Positions 15,276-22,434 are shown, numbered from the stretch's first letter. The stretch is 33,054 nucleotides of DNA from SMBSF63 sp034003545 (GCA_964447155.1 CAYURM010000038.1:1-33054); one strand, 5' to 3'. Translations and numbers: made by a program. The notes: generated by a model from the sequence alone, not told the origin.

Positions 15276-15923
15276 ATGAAAACGATTAACTGGAAAATGA
15301 TCCTCGGCATTGGCCTGCTGCTCTTCGGCAGCCTGACCCTGCTCGACACCTTTAATCTGATCCCCGGCATGGGAAGCTTGTGGAACTGGATGATGGCTGC
15401 CATCTTTGGCCTGGCTGGCGCCGTCTTTCTGTATGCACTAATCCTTGACCGTCAGGAAAACTGGTGGGCCGTCATTCCCGGCATGGTTCTGCTTGGCCTG
15501 GGGCTGACGATCGTCGCCGGCTCTTCCCGCTGGCTGGATGACCTGAGCGGTTCAATCTTTCTGGGCAGCATCAGCGCTGCTTTCTGGATCGTATATTTGA
15601 TGAACCGCAATCACTGGTGGGGCATCATCCCCGGCGGTGTGCTGGCGACCCTTGCTCTGGTGGCCGGAACAGATCGCTTCCTGATCGAAAATTACGCCGG
15701 CATTTTGTTCTTTCTGGGATTATCAGCTACCTTTGCCCTGCTGGCCGTGCTGCCCAAAGGCGGCACATCCATGCGCTGGCCGTGGATTCCCGCCGCGGTA
15801 CTGTTTGCACTGGCATCCGTCATCGCCCTGTCAGCCGAGAACATGCTGAAATACCTGTGGCCGGTAGGTCTGATCCTGGCCGGGCTGATCATGGTCACCC
15901 GCACAATCTTTAAGAAAGTATGA
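15276..15923 (+). CDS. multi-pass membrane protein of the envelope-stress-like operon
   Basis: Third operon gene; 215 residues with about seven to eight hydrophobic helices and very short loops. The start is the ATG at 15276 with AAGGAAA 5-6 nt upstream; the preceding gene stops at 15258. It opens like its neighbours (KMILGIGLLLFGSLTLLDTFNLIPG) and closes with LKYLWPVGLILAGLIMVTRTIF, again the Trp-Pro/Ala-Gly signature. Pairs of helices repeat a GG(V/M)LATLAL- or GMVLLGLGL-type pattern, which suggests internal duplication. No catalytic or binding residues are recognised. Confidence 0.78.
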   Translation: MKTINWKMILGIGLLLFGSLTLLDTFNLIPGMGSLWNWMMAAIFGLAGAVFLYALILDRQENWWAVIPGMVLLGLGLTIVAGSSRWLDDLSGSIFLGSISAAFWIVYLMNRNHWWGIIPGGVLATLALVAGTDRFLIENYAGILFFLGLSATFALLAVLPKGGTSMRWPWIPAAVLFALASVIALSAENMLKYLWPVGLILAGLIMVTRTIFKKV

Positions 15924-15968
15924 GAACAGGCGCTGCCGCAAGGCATTCCTGTTATAAATGAGGTAACA

Positions 15969-16424
15969 ATGAAAACAAAACTCTCGCGCAGTCAAACGGA
16001 CAAAATTCTCGGCGGAGTGTGCGCCGGTCTTGGGGACTATTTAAATATCGATCCCGTTTTTGTACGGCTGTTCTTCATCCTCCTCACCGTTATGGATGGC
16101 ATCGGATTTTGGATTTATATTCTGCTGTGGCTGTTGATGCCTGAATCGCAGGCAGATGATAGTAAATTTGAAATGAATCAGTTTGGGGAGCGCGCCCGGA
16201 AAATGGGCGGCGAATTCAGCGAGGCGGTCAGCAGACCCAATCCTGATGTAAAAAAATACCTGGGCGTTGGGTTGGTGTTGATGGGATTATTCTTTCTGTT
16301 CGAAGAAATTGTCCAACAGTTCAACCTGGGCTGGTTTGCCTGGTTCAATCGAGGTATTTTCTGGGCGTTATTACTGGTTGCCGCTGGCATGATCCTGCTG
16401 GTGCGTGCCATCAAAGAGAGGTAA
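15969..16424 (+). CDS. PspC-domain membrane protein
   Basis: Fourth operon gene; 151 residues. The N-terminal PspC domain (about 1-60) has the hallmark KILGGVCAGLGDYLNIDPVFVRLFFILLTV, with its first helix pair ending WLLMPE. An amphipathic charged stretch (about 62-95) follows, then two more helices (about 98-115 and 127-145), the last being FWALLLVAAGMILLVRAI. PspC proteins are toxin-like/sensor partners in phage-shock and Lia responses, where they report membrane damage. No PspA/IM30 gene is in the window. The RBS is GAGGTAA a few bases before the ATG. Confidence 0.92.
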   Translation: MKTKLSRSQTDKILGGVCAGLGDYLNIDPVFVRLFFILLTVMDGIGFWIYILLWLLMPESQADDSKFEMNQFGERARKMGGEFSEAVSRPNPDVKKYLGVGLVLMGLFFLFEEIVQQFNLGWFAWFNRGIFWALLLVAAGMILLVRAIKER

Positions 16425-16427
16425 AAA

Positions 16428-17513
16428 ATGGAAGACCGAACAACTCAAAAAAAATCTACCTACCGCAAACGGAACAGTATCTTCTTCCCGTTGCTGCTGG
16501 TATGCCTGGGTGTTGTGCTTTTGCTGCATACCATGAACATCCTTCCCAACTCGGCCTGGAGCACGATCCTGCGCTATTGGCCGGTATTATTCATCGCCAG
16601 TGCCCTGGACAGTATCTATCGCGGCGAAGGCTATGTAGGCGCCGTCACCTGGGGCGGGCTGGGCGTTTTTCTGCTGCTCAACAATCTGGGCATGATGCCT
16701 GACGCAAGCTGGACGGTCCTCTTGCGCTGGTGGCCGGTGCTGCTGATCGCCGCCGGCCTGGACCTGATCATCGGGCGGCATTCCATCTGGTCAGCGATCA
16801 CCGGCCTGGTGCTGGGCGCTGCCCTGCTGGCCGGAATCGTGTGGCTTTCGTTAGATGCAGCCCCGGCAGCACGCATTGAAATCAACGAGGCGCAGTATGC
16901 GCTGAATGACGTCGAAACCATCTATGCCAACCTCTCGCCTACAGCCGGGGAACTGACCATCCAGGGCGGGGCCGAACCTGACAATGCCGTTGAAACTGTC
17001 ATGACCAGAGGCAGCAACGAAGAAATCCGTGAAGCGTACAATGTGCAGGGCGGTAAAGGCTATTTTGATCTGGATAACGAAGGCCTGTTCATCTTCTATC
17101 CCGCTTTCCAGGGGACTTCGACCCAATCGGTCTGGGAAGTATCCTTCCATGAGGACATCCCCCTGGTGCTGGAGAGTGAACTGATCGCCGGTGACCAACG
17201 CTTCAACCTGAATGAACTGACCGTGAAACGTTTCAATGTCAAAACCATCTTCGGCAGAACCACTGTGGTGATGCCCCGCAAGGGTGCGTTTGACGGCGCT
17301 GCCGAAGTGATCTTTGGCGAGCTGCTGGTCTTCGTGCCGGAAGGCGCTGCTGTGTGCATCGATGCGGACACCGGCCTGACTGCGGTTGACCTGCCGGATG
17401 GCTACCTCCGCGAGGATGACCGCATCCTTTCCCCCGCTGCCGACGCCAATGAAGAGTGCATGGAATTGAACCTCAACCAGGCCATCGGCAGTTTGCGCAT
17501 CGTCCATTACTAA
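16428..17513 (+). CDS. LiaF-like membrane protein with two TM repeats and C-terminal beta-rich domain
   Basis: Last operon gene; 361 residues, starting 3 nt after the PspC stop with GAGAGG upstream. A basic N-terminus (KKSTYRKRNS) is followed by two copies of a helix-pair unit. Copy one has LLHTMNILPNSAWSTILRYWPVLFIASAL and copy two LLNNLGMMPDASWTVLLRWWPVLLIAAGL, about 57 residues apart, which is clear internal duplication. A fifth helix (about 122-142) leads to a beta-rich C-terminal domain (about 145-361; IYANLSPTAGELTIQGG, LNELTVKRFNVKTIFGRTTVVMP, AAEVIFGELLVFVPEG, LNQAIGSLRIV). The end resembles the LiaF DUF2154 domain. It is the largest soluble part in the cluster and the best candidate for its regulatory contact. 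Confidence 0.87.
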   Translation: MEDRTTQKKSTYRKRNSIFFPLLLVCLGVVLLLHTMNILPNSAWSTILRYWPVLFIASALDSIYRGEGYVGAVTWGGLGVFLLLNNLGMMPDASWTVLLRWWPVLLIAAGLDLIIGRHSIWSAITGLVLGAALLAGIVWLSLDAAPAARIEINEAQYALNDVETIYANLSPTAGELTIQGGAEPDNAVETVMTRGSNEEIREAYNVQGGKGYFDLDNEGLFIFYPAFQGTSTQSVWEVSFHEDIPLVLESELIAGDQRFNLNELTVKRFNVKTIFGRTTVVMPRKGAFDGAAEVIFGELLVFVPEGAAVCIDADTGLTAVDLPDGYLREDDRILSPAADANEECMELNLNQAIGSLRIVHY

Positions 17514-17540
17514 AACAACTCTTAACCAGCCAAACCTTAT

Positions 17541-17559
17541 CCCCCGCCAGCGGCGGGGG
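17541..17559 (+). terminator. GC-rich hairpin after the membrane operon
   Basis: CCCCCGCC / GGCGGGGG is a perfect 8-bp stem with a 3-nt loop, 27 nt after the last stop codon of the operon, but without a good T-run. A second imperfect CCCCCAA / TTGAGGGG hairpin follows at 17580-17600. Probable rho-independent-like end or processing structure. The rest of 17514-17805 holds only the ECF-like promoter and leader of the next gene. Confidence 0.45.
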
Positions 17560-17708
17560 ATTCCCTTAAAACAAATGATCCCCCAACCGATTGAGGGGGG
17601 CAACCGGCTGAAGGATCAACTCCATTATAACATTCTTGACCTCAGAGAGCAAGATATTGGATAAAACAGATAAATTTTCCCAATATTTCTTAAACCTCCG
17701 TCAAAACG

Positions 17709-17734
17709 GGAACTTTTTTTGTGTCCGGGGCGTC
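17709..17734 (+). promoter_or_regulatory. ECF-sigma-type promoter upstream of the SIMPL lipoprotein
   Basis: GGAAC (17709-17713, followed by a T-tract) and CGTC (17731-17734, followed by TA) are separated by 17 nt. This is the typical architecture of extracytoplasmic-function sigma factor promoters. It lies about 70 nt before the ATG at 17806, and no good sigma-70 pair is closer. The match is seen; the sigma factor itself is not in the window. Confidence 0.55.
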
Positions 17735-17805
17735 TATCATATAGACATCCACAGCGGCAATTCTGCCGCCGGATGATATAAAATTACGATTTCAGGAGAA
17801 AAATC

Positions 17806-18546
17806 ATGAAAAATAATTTACACAAACTCATCGGTGTCATGGTTTTGTTTAGTGTTGTTTTGGCAGCCTGCATCGTCGTCCCTGAGCCGGCAGCCAACAA
17901 CAACTATCCGCCCGCCATTAACGTCACCGGGAAAAGCGATGTTTTTCTCACCCCGGACATTGCCTATGTCTATGTTGGCGTGCATACCGAATCGGAAAAT
18001 GTGGCCGACGCCCTGAACGAGAATAACGCCCAGTCCCGGGATATTGCCAGCACACTGGAAGAGCTGGGCATTGCCAAAGAAGACATCCAGACCAGCGCAT
18101 TCAATATCTACCCCTTCCAGAGCGGTCCCATTGGCCCGGCACCGGACGGAGAAGAAATTCTGCCCACCAAATATGCCGTAGACAATACCGTTTTCGTCAC
18201 CGTGCGGGAACTCAACCAGTTGGGCAAAATCCTCGACAGCGTGGTGCGCAGCGGCGCCAACAGCATTCATAGTGTCGAATTTGACGTGGAAGACAAAACC
18301 GAAGCCCTGACCCAGGCGCGCAGGGAAGCTATCGCAAACGGCCGCGCCCTGGCCGAAGAAATGGCCGCAGCTGCCGGTGTATCCCTCGGCGACCTGATCA
18401 ACCTCAGCGTTCACGGCGACAACTATGCCCAACCGATGTTTGCCGAAGGAGGTATGGGCGGCATGTACGGTGCAAGTAAAGTTCCCGTGTCTGCCGGCCA
18501 ACTGGTGGTGAGCATGTATGCAGATATGAGTTACGCAATCCAGTAA
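17806..18546 (+). CDS. SIMPL-domain (DUF541) lipoprotein
   Basis: A 246-residue exported protein. A signal peptide with lipobox LAAC (Cys at about 22) is followed by a Pro/Asn spacer and a SIMPL/DUF541 domain (about 37-245). The family pattern is clear: INVTGKSDVFLTPDIAYVYVGVHTE, the helix NNAQSRDIASTLEELGIAKEDIQT, YPFQSG, NTVFVTVRELNQLGKILDSVVRSGANSI, and ALTQARREAIANGRALAEEMAAAAG. SIMPL proteins (BP26/OMP28-like) form periplasmic or surface oligomers; their function is not well defined, with links to oxidative or envelope stress. AGGAG is upstream of the ATG. The ECF-like promoter and the neighbouring PspC/LiaF cluster suggest an envelope-stress role. It is monocistronic, with a strong terminator. 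Confidence 0.92.
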   Translation: MKNNLHKLIGVMVLFSVVLAACIVVPEPAANNNYPPAINVTGKSDVFLTPDIAYVYVGVHTESENVADALNENNAQSRDIASTLEELGIAKEDIQTSAFNIYPFQSGPIGPAPDGEEILPTKYAVDNTVFVTVRELNQLGKILDSVVRSGANSIHSVEFDVEDKTEALTQARREAIANGRALAEEMAAAAGVSLGDLINLSVHGDNYAQPMFAEGGMGGMYGASKVPVSAGQLVVSMYADMSYAIQ

Positions 18547-18564
18547 GCAGTCCCAACGCAGTCA

Positions 18565-18606
18565 AAAACAAACCACACACCGCCTGGGCGGTGTGTGGTT
18601 TGTTTT
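18565..18606 (+). terminator. strong intrinsic terminator
   Basis: A near-perfect hairpin of up to 18-20 pairs: AAAACAAACCACACACC on the 5' side pairs with GGTGTGTGGTTTGTTTT on the 3' side, the latter supplying the T-run. It lies 18 nt after the SIMPL stop codon. The A-tract on the 5' side makes it potentially bidirectional. Confidence 0.92.
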
Positions 18607-18615
18607 GCCCGCTTC

Positions 18616-18644
18616 TTCACGCGCACCATCCTTTGCGTTATAAT
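18616..18644 (+). promoter_or_regulatory. promoter of the MBL-fold gene, with leader hairpin
   Basis: TTCACG (18616-18621), a 17-nt spacer and a perfect TATAAT (18639-18644). The 50-nt leader contains a 7-bp hairpin GGGAGAC / GTCTCCC at 18659-18676, which may be an operator or a stabilising 5' structure. Confidence 0.6.
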
Positions 18645-18701
18645 CATAGTTGAGCTGGGGGAGACACATGTCTCCCAAATGAGCACAATTATGGAGGAAG
18701 A

Positions 18702-19352
18702 ATGGCTTTAGAAATTACCTGGTATGGACATTCCTGTTTTCGTTTCATGGAGCGCGGTATGGCTTCGGTGGTTACCGACCCCTTTGATGCGGATGAGATC
18801 GGTTACGCACCGCTCAAACTAAAGGCCGACATCGTTACCAGCTCCTGCGATCTGCCCGGACACCGCCATCTGTCTGCGGTCAAAGGTTCACCGTTTGAGA
18901 TCCTTGGCCCTGGCGAATACGAACTTGGCGAAGTCTTCATCACCGGCGTACAGACCAATGGCAAGAAAAAGCAGGAGGGGGAGATCAGCAACACCTTGTA
19001 TTTGATTGACTATAACGGCGTTACCGTTGCTCATCTGGGCAATATGAATCGCGTGCCCAGCCAGACCGAAATCGAGGCACTGGGCAGCGTCAATATCGTC
19101 CTGATACCGATCGGCGGGGGAAGCGGGCTTAACGCCTCCAAAGCCTCCGAGATCATCAGCCTGCTGGAACCCAACCTGGTTGTTCCGATGCACTATAAAA
19201 CCTCCGATTCCAAAATCGAGATGGATGGACTGGATCAATTTCTCAAACAAATGGGTGTAAACGAAGTGGTTGCCCAGGATTTGCTCAAGATTGACGGCGA
19301 AAAATCACTCCCCGAAGATACCAAGGTCATCGTCCTCACTCCAAAGATGTAA
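18702..19352 (+). CDS. metallo-beta-lactamase-fold protein (UlaG/RomA-like) with altered metal site
   Basis: A 216-residue protein of the small Zn-hydrolase branch of the MBL superfamily. The fold is recognisable: ITWYGHSCFRF start, VVTDPFD, LGPGEYELGEVFITGV, NTLYLIDYNGVTVAHLGN, LIPIGGG, SKASEIISLLEPNLVVPMHYKT. The ligand motifs look degenerate. The HxHxDH region reads TSSCDLPGHRH, with Ser/Cys where His is expected, and the HLGD motif reads HLGN. The MHYKT His is retained. It may bind a different metal, bind metal weakly, or have lost hydrolase activity. GGAGGAA is 4 nt before the ATG. The next gene starts 16 nt downstream, so the two are co-transcribed. Confidence 0.87.
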   Translation: MALEITWYGHSCFRFMERGMASVVTDPFDADEIGYAPLKLKADIVTSSCDLPGHRHLSAVKGSPFEILGPGEYELGEVFITGVQTNGKKKQEGEISNTLYLIDYNGVTVAHLGNMNRVPSQTEIEALGSVNIVLIPIGGGSGLNASKASEIISLLEPNLVVPMHYKTSDSKIEMDGLDQFLKQMGVNEVVAQDLLKIDGEKSLPEDTKVIVLTPKM

Positions 19353-19368
19353 GTTAAGGAAACAGCCA

Positions 19369-19671
19369 TTGACTGTCAAACTGATTATGAACTGGGACAT
19401 CACCCCCCAGCGGGAACGAGAATATTTTGAATTCGTGATCCGCGAGTTCATCCCGGGCGTACAACGTCTGGGGTTTGACCTCGGCGATGCCTGGGCAACC
19501 GCTTACGGCCGCCAGCCGCAGATCATGGTCACGGCTATTACCTCCGACCAGGAAAAGGCTGAACATATTCTCCGCTCGGCGGACTGGGCGAAATTAACCG
19601 ACAGCCTGCTGGAATTTGTGGAGAATTACTCGATCAAACTGGTGAAAGCCGACCGCGGTTTCCAGTTCTGA
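19369..19671 (+). CDS. small conserved protein, probable dimeric alpha/beta-barrel type
   Basis: A 100-residue protein I know only as a conserved hypothetical. The start is taken as TTG at 19369 because AAGGA lies 8 nt upstream; an ATG at 19387 (MNWDITPQ) is the alternative and lacks a site at good spacing. The longer upstream frame overlaps the preceding gene and is unlikely. The pattern (MNWDITPQREREYFEFVIREFIPG, then DAWATAYGRQPQIMVTAITSD, then a helix WAKLTDSLLEFVENY) fits a ferredoxin-like or ABM/NIPSNAP-type half barrel that dimerises. No catalytic residue is recognised. It shares a transcript with the MBL-fold gene. Confidence 0.8.
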   Translation: MTVKLIMNWDITPQREREYFEFVIREFIPGVQRLGFDLGDAWATAYGRQPQIMVTAITSDQEKAEHILRSADWAKLTDSLLEFVENYSIKLVKADRGFQF

Positions 19672-19685
19672 ATCGCGACAGACCG

Positions 19686-19742
19686 TGCAGATGAGGCAGG
19701 GGAACAGATCAACCCCTGAAAACCCTGCCTCATCTGCATTTT
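19686..19742 (+). terminator. intrinsic terminator
   Basis: A perfect 16-bp stem (TGCAGATGAGGCAGGG / CCCTGCCTCATCTGCA) is followed by TTTT, 15 nt after the stop of the small protein. It separates this transcript from mutY. Confidence 0.92.
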
Positions 19743-19758
19743 GATTTAAAGGACGATC

Positions 19759-20817
19759 ATGCCCCCCAAAATTGCCCAACAGCTCCTCAACTGGTACCGT
19801 GAACATGCGCGCAGCCTGCCCTGGCGGGACGATCCGCGCCCGTACCGTGTGTGGGTATCCGAGATCATGCTGCAGCAAACTCGCGTTGACACGGTGCGTG
19901 CGTATTTCGAACGCTGGGTGGCGCAATTTCCCGATATTAAAACCCTGGCCGCCGCGGATGAACAGGAAGTGCTGCAAGTGTGGGAAGGGCTGGGCTATTA
20001 CAGCCGCGCCCGTAACCTGCACCGCGCTGCACAGGTGGTGATGCGTGACCACGGCGGCCATCTGCCCGCAGACCGGGACGCCTTGCAAAGCCTGCCCGGC
20101 ATTGGTCCCTACACCGCCGGCGCTATTGCCTCCATCGCCTTCGGGCAGGATGAAGCCGCCCTGGACGGCAACATTCGCCGCGTGTATACGCGTCTGTTCA
20201 ACATCGAGCAGCCCATCCGCGAGCGGGAAACCGAAAAATACCTGTGGCACATCGCCCGCCAGCAGCTCCCCGCCGGCCAGGCAGGGGACTATAACCAGGC
20301 CCTGATGGACCTCGGCGCCACGGTTTGCACGCCCCGTAATCCAGTCTGCGAAACCTGCCCGCTGCAAAATCTGTGCGAGGCGTATTCCCTGGACGTGCAG
20401 GACCAGCGCCCGGTGAAAAACGCCCGTCCCCCCGTGCCGCACCACACCGTTGCCGCCGCCGTCATTCATCGCGACGGCCTGGTGCTGCTTGCCCAACGCC
20501 CGTCTAGTGGCTTGCTGGGCGGCCTGTGGGAATTTCCCGGCGGCAAGCAGGAAGACGGCGAGACCCTGCCCGAAGCCCTGCGCCGCGAGATCATTGAAGA
20601 GCTGGATACCCAAATCGAAGTTGGTGAGCTGCTTGGCGTCTACAACCATGCCTACACCCATTTCAAAGTCACCCTGCACGCCTTCCACTGCCGCCTGACC
20701 GGTGGCGAACCGCAAGCTCTCGAAGCCAGTGACCTGCGCTGGACGGACATTCCTGCCCTGGCAGACTTTCCCATGGGCAAGATCGACCGCATGATCTCCC
20801 TCGATTTGCAGCAATAA
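19759..20817 (+). CDS. mutY: A/G-specific adenine DNA glycosylase with Nudix-like C-terminal domain
   Basis: A 352-residue base-excision repair enzyme that removes adenine mispaired with 8-oxoguanine. The helix-hairpin-helix GPD domain spans about 5-210: catalytic Glu35 in SEIMLQQTRV, the HhH loop LPGIGPYTAGAI (about 111-122), and catalytic Asp136 in LDGNIRRVYTR. A 4Fe-4S cluster is bound by Cys190, Cys197, Cys200 and Cys206 with the classic C-x6-C-x2-C-x5-C spacing. The C-terminal MutT-like domain (about 225-345) recognises 8-oxoG. Unusually, it keeps a nearly complete Nudix box (G-x5-E-x7-REIIEE), with only the late Gly replaced by Asp. AAAGGA precedes the ATG. Monocistronic. Confidence 0.96.
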   Translation: MPPKIAQQLLNWYREHARSLPWRDDPRPYRVWVSEIMLQQTRVDTVRAYFERWVAQFPDIKTLAAADEQEVLQVWEGLGYYSRARNLHRAAQVVMRDHGGHLPADRDALQSLPGIGPYTAGAIASIAFGQDEAALDGNIRRVYTRLFNIEQPIRERETEKYLWHIARQQLPAGQAGDYNQALMDLGATVCTPRNPVCETCPLQNLCEAYSLDVQDQRPVKNARPPVPHHTVAAAVIHRDGLVLLAQRPSSGLLGGLWEFPGGKQEDGETLPEALRREIIEELDTQIEVGELLGVYNHAYTHFKVTLHAFHCRLTGGEPQALEASDLRWTDIPALADFPMGKIDRMISLDLQQ

Positions 20818-20866
20818 CGCGCAGGGCGGGAGGGCAGCCTGGATGCTGATAAAAGGTTTTTTCCCT

Positions 20867-20894
20867 TTGGCAAGCGGTAATTTCTCTGTATAAT
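20867..20894 (+). promoter_or_regulatory. promoter of the AlaDH/PNT-like gene
   Basis: TTGGCA (20867-20872), a 16-nt spacer and a perfect TATAAT (20889-20894) put the transcript start near 20901, leaving a leader of about 120 nt. No clear hairpin pair or riboswitch was recognised in the leader. Confidence 0.65.
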
Positions 20895-21022
20895 GGAATG
20901 AGGCAATCAAAGCTTGTTTGTTCATCGCAGGGCCGCCTTTTCCTGGCAAACTGGCTCAGGGAAGAAAGGCCAGAGCGGCCACACATTAACACAGCACCTT
21001 TTTTATGGAATCGGGGGCTTCA

Positions 21023-22141
21023 ATGTCGAAAATATCGTTTGGATTTGCCCGAATACACGCTGAACCGGGAGAAGTGCGCGATTTTCTTCCGGAACTGATC
21101 GGCCAATTGACCAAAGCCGGCGCGCAGGTTTACCTGGAGCAGGGCTATGGTTCCGGCATGGGATTGAGCAAAACCGATTATCTGGCCGCCGCGCCGGGAG
21201 TAAAGTTCGTCTCGCCGCAGGAAGTTTACCAGCAGGATGTGGTCGTGGTACTGCGCTATCCGGGAGATGAGCCGCTGCGGTGGATGCGGCCGGGCGCCTG
21301 CCTGGTCTCAATGCTGCATTATCCCACCCGACCGGGGCGGGTAGCCTACCTGCGCTCGCTGGGCATTGAGGCCATCTCGCTCGATTCCCTGACCGATGAC
21401 CAGGGCAGGCGGCTGGTGGAGAACCTCCGCGCAGTCGCCTGGAACGGCCTGCATGTGGCTTTTAACGTGCTGCGCGAGCATTATCCCGTATCGGTGGAGG
21501 AAAAAGAGCGCAATCCGGTCAAGGTGACCGTGATGGGGGTCGGCGCGGTCGGACTGCTGGCAGTCCAGGCGGCGGTGCGCTACGGTGATGAGGATTACTG
21601 GCACAAGCTGGCAGACCAGGGCGTGACCGGCGTGCAGGTCGCCGCAGTAGAATATGACCTCACCAGTCAAAAAGCGATCATGTCCAGAATTCTGCATTAT
21701 ACCGACATTCTGGTAGACGCCACCCAGCGGCCTGACCCAACCACGCCCGTCATCCCGAACGCATGGATTGGCCAGATGCGTCCCCATGCCGTTCTGCTCG
21801 ATCTCTCGGTCGACCCGTATCTGAGTGAAGACGGCGTGGTGAAGTCGGTTAAGGGTATTGAGGGCGTTCCGCAGGGCAACCTCGACCAGTTCGTCTTTGC
21901 CCCGGACGACCCGGTGTATGCATCCATCCCCGCGCATGTTGATACGCGGGAACGGCGCTATGCCGTTTCATGTTACTCCTGGCCGGGGGTTTTTCCGAAA
22001 GAATGTATGGAAGTCTACGGCAATCAATTGAATACCATCCTGATGGCGATTTTGCAGGTGGACGGTGTGCAGAACATCGACCCCCAAGGTTTCTATTTCC
22101 ATCGCGCCATTGCGCGGGCGATGTTATCCCGGTGGGGATAG
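21023..22141 (+). CDS. alanine dehydrogenase/PNT-family NAD(P)-dependent oxidoreductase
   Basis: A 372-residue dehydrogenase of the AlaDH/PNT (also saccharopine-dehydrogenase-like) superfamily. The start is taken as ATG at 21023, with GGGGG about 5-9 nt upstream; the ATG at 21005 has no site. The N-terminal substrate domain has the family pattern RIHAEPGEVRDFLPELIGQLTKAGAQVYLEQGYGSG. The Rossmann motif VTVMGVGAVGLLAVQAA (GxGxxG, about 170) is intact, followed by a central NAD domain and a conserved C-terminal return to the catalytic domain. It is divergent: the canonical N-terminal Arg/Lys of alanine dehydrogenases is not obvious, and the C-terminus (YSWPGVFPKECMEVYGNQLN) differs. The substrate (alanine, lysine-type or other) is therefore uncertain. 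Monocistronic, with its own promoter. Confidence 0.8.
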   Translation: MSKISFGFARIHAEPGEVRDFLPELIGQLTKAGAQVYLEQGYGSGMGLSKTDYLAAAPGVKFVSPQEVYQQDVVVVLRYPGDEPLRWMRPGACLVSMLHYPTRPGRVAYLRSLGIEAISLDSLTDDQGRRLVENLRAVAWNGLHVAFNVLREHYPVSVEEKERNPVKVTVMGVGAVGLLAVQAAVRYGDEDYWHKLADQGVTGVQVAAVEYDLTSQKAIMSRILHYTDILVDATQRPDPTTPVIPNAWIGQMRPHAVLLDLSVDPYLSEDGVVKSVKGIEGVPQGNLDQFVFAPDDPVYASIPAHVDTRERRYAVSCYSWPGVFPKECMEVYGNQLNTILMAILQVDGVQNIDPQGFYFHRAIARAMLSRWG

Positions 22142-22146
22142 CTGGA

Positions 22147-22240
22147 TGTCATCGCGAGCGGAGGCGAAACCGGAGCGTGGCGGTCTCCCAGACAGTCTCG
22201 GAGATTGCCACGGTCGCCTCACGGCTCCCTCGCAATGACA
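22147..22240. repeat. long imperfect inverted repeat (intergenic REP-like element)
   Basis: The outer arms TGTCATCGCGAG (22147-22158) and CTCGCAATGACA (22229-22240) are inverted, with one mismatch. A nested pair, GTGGCGGTCTCC and GGAGATTGCCAC, is also inverted with two mismatches. This matches a style of dispersed element I know from several bacterial phyla. It is non-coding and starts 5 nt after the preceding stop codon, so it may also act as the 3' end structure of that mRNA. Together with 22248-22279 it fills most of the gene-free stretch 22142-22434. Confidence 0.75.
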
Positions 22241-22247
22241 GTCACCC

Positions 22248-22279
22248 GTAGGGTGCGTTGGCGTCTTCCCAACACACCC
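22248..22279. repeat. second palindromic repeat (GTAGGGTGCGTT type)
   Basis: GGGTG-C-GTTGG and CCAAC-A-CACCC form two 5-bp helices with one mismatch around a short loop. The GTAGGGTGCGTT start is typical of a widespread palindromic repeat. It lies 7 nt after the previous element. A run of ten C follows at about 22329-22338. Confidence 0.6.
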
Positions 22280-22421
22280 ATCAACAAATCCCATTCGGTA
22301 TCATCACTATTCTGGCGATACTTGAGCGTCCCCCCCCCCGGTGCCGATGCACCACCGGGCCAATCATCCTAATTCCTGATTGACTGATTGCCTAAGCGGC
22401 CTGATCCCTTTCCGTTCAGGT

Positions 22422-22427
22422 TATAAT
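22422..22427 (+). promoter_or_regulatory. -10 box placing murJ as a possible leaderless transcript
   Basis: A perfect TATAAT ends 7 nt before the murJ ATG (22435), so transcription would begin at or next to the start codon. No Shine-Dalgarno sequence is present (CCCTCCC precedes the ATG). The -35 position is poor. Confidence 0.4.
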
Positions 22428-22434
22428 CCCTCCC

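Noticed and set aside
20898..21098. Short open frame starting at the -10 box before the AlaDH-like gene
   Set aside because: It overlaps the dehydrogenase gene in another frame, has no RBS and no recognisable protein pattern.
22329..22338. Run of ten C as a phase-variable contingency tract
   Set aside because: It lies about 100 nt upstream of murJ, outside the coding region and outside the predicted -35/-10 spacer, so slippage has no obvious effect.
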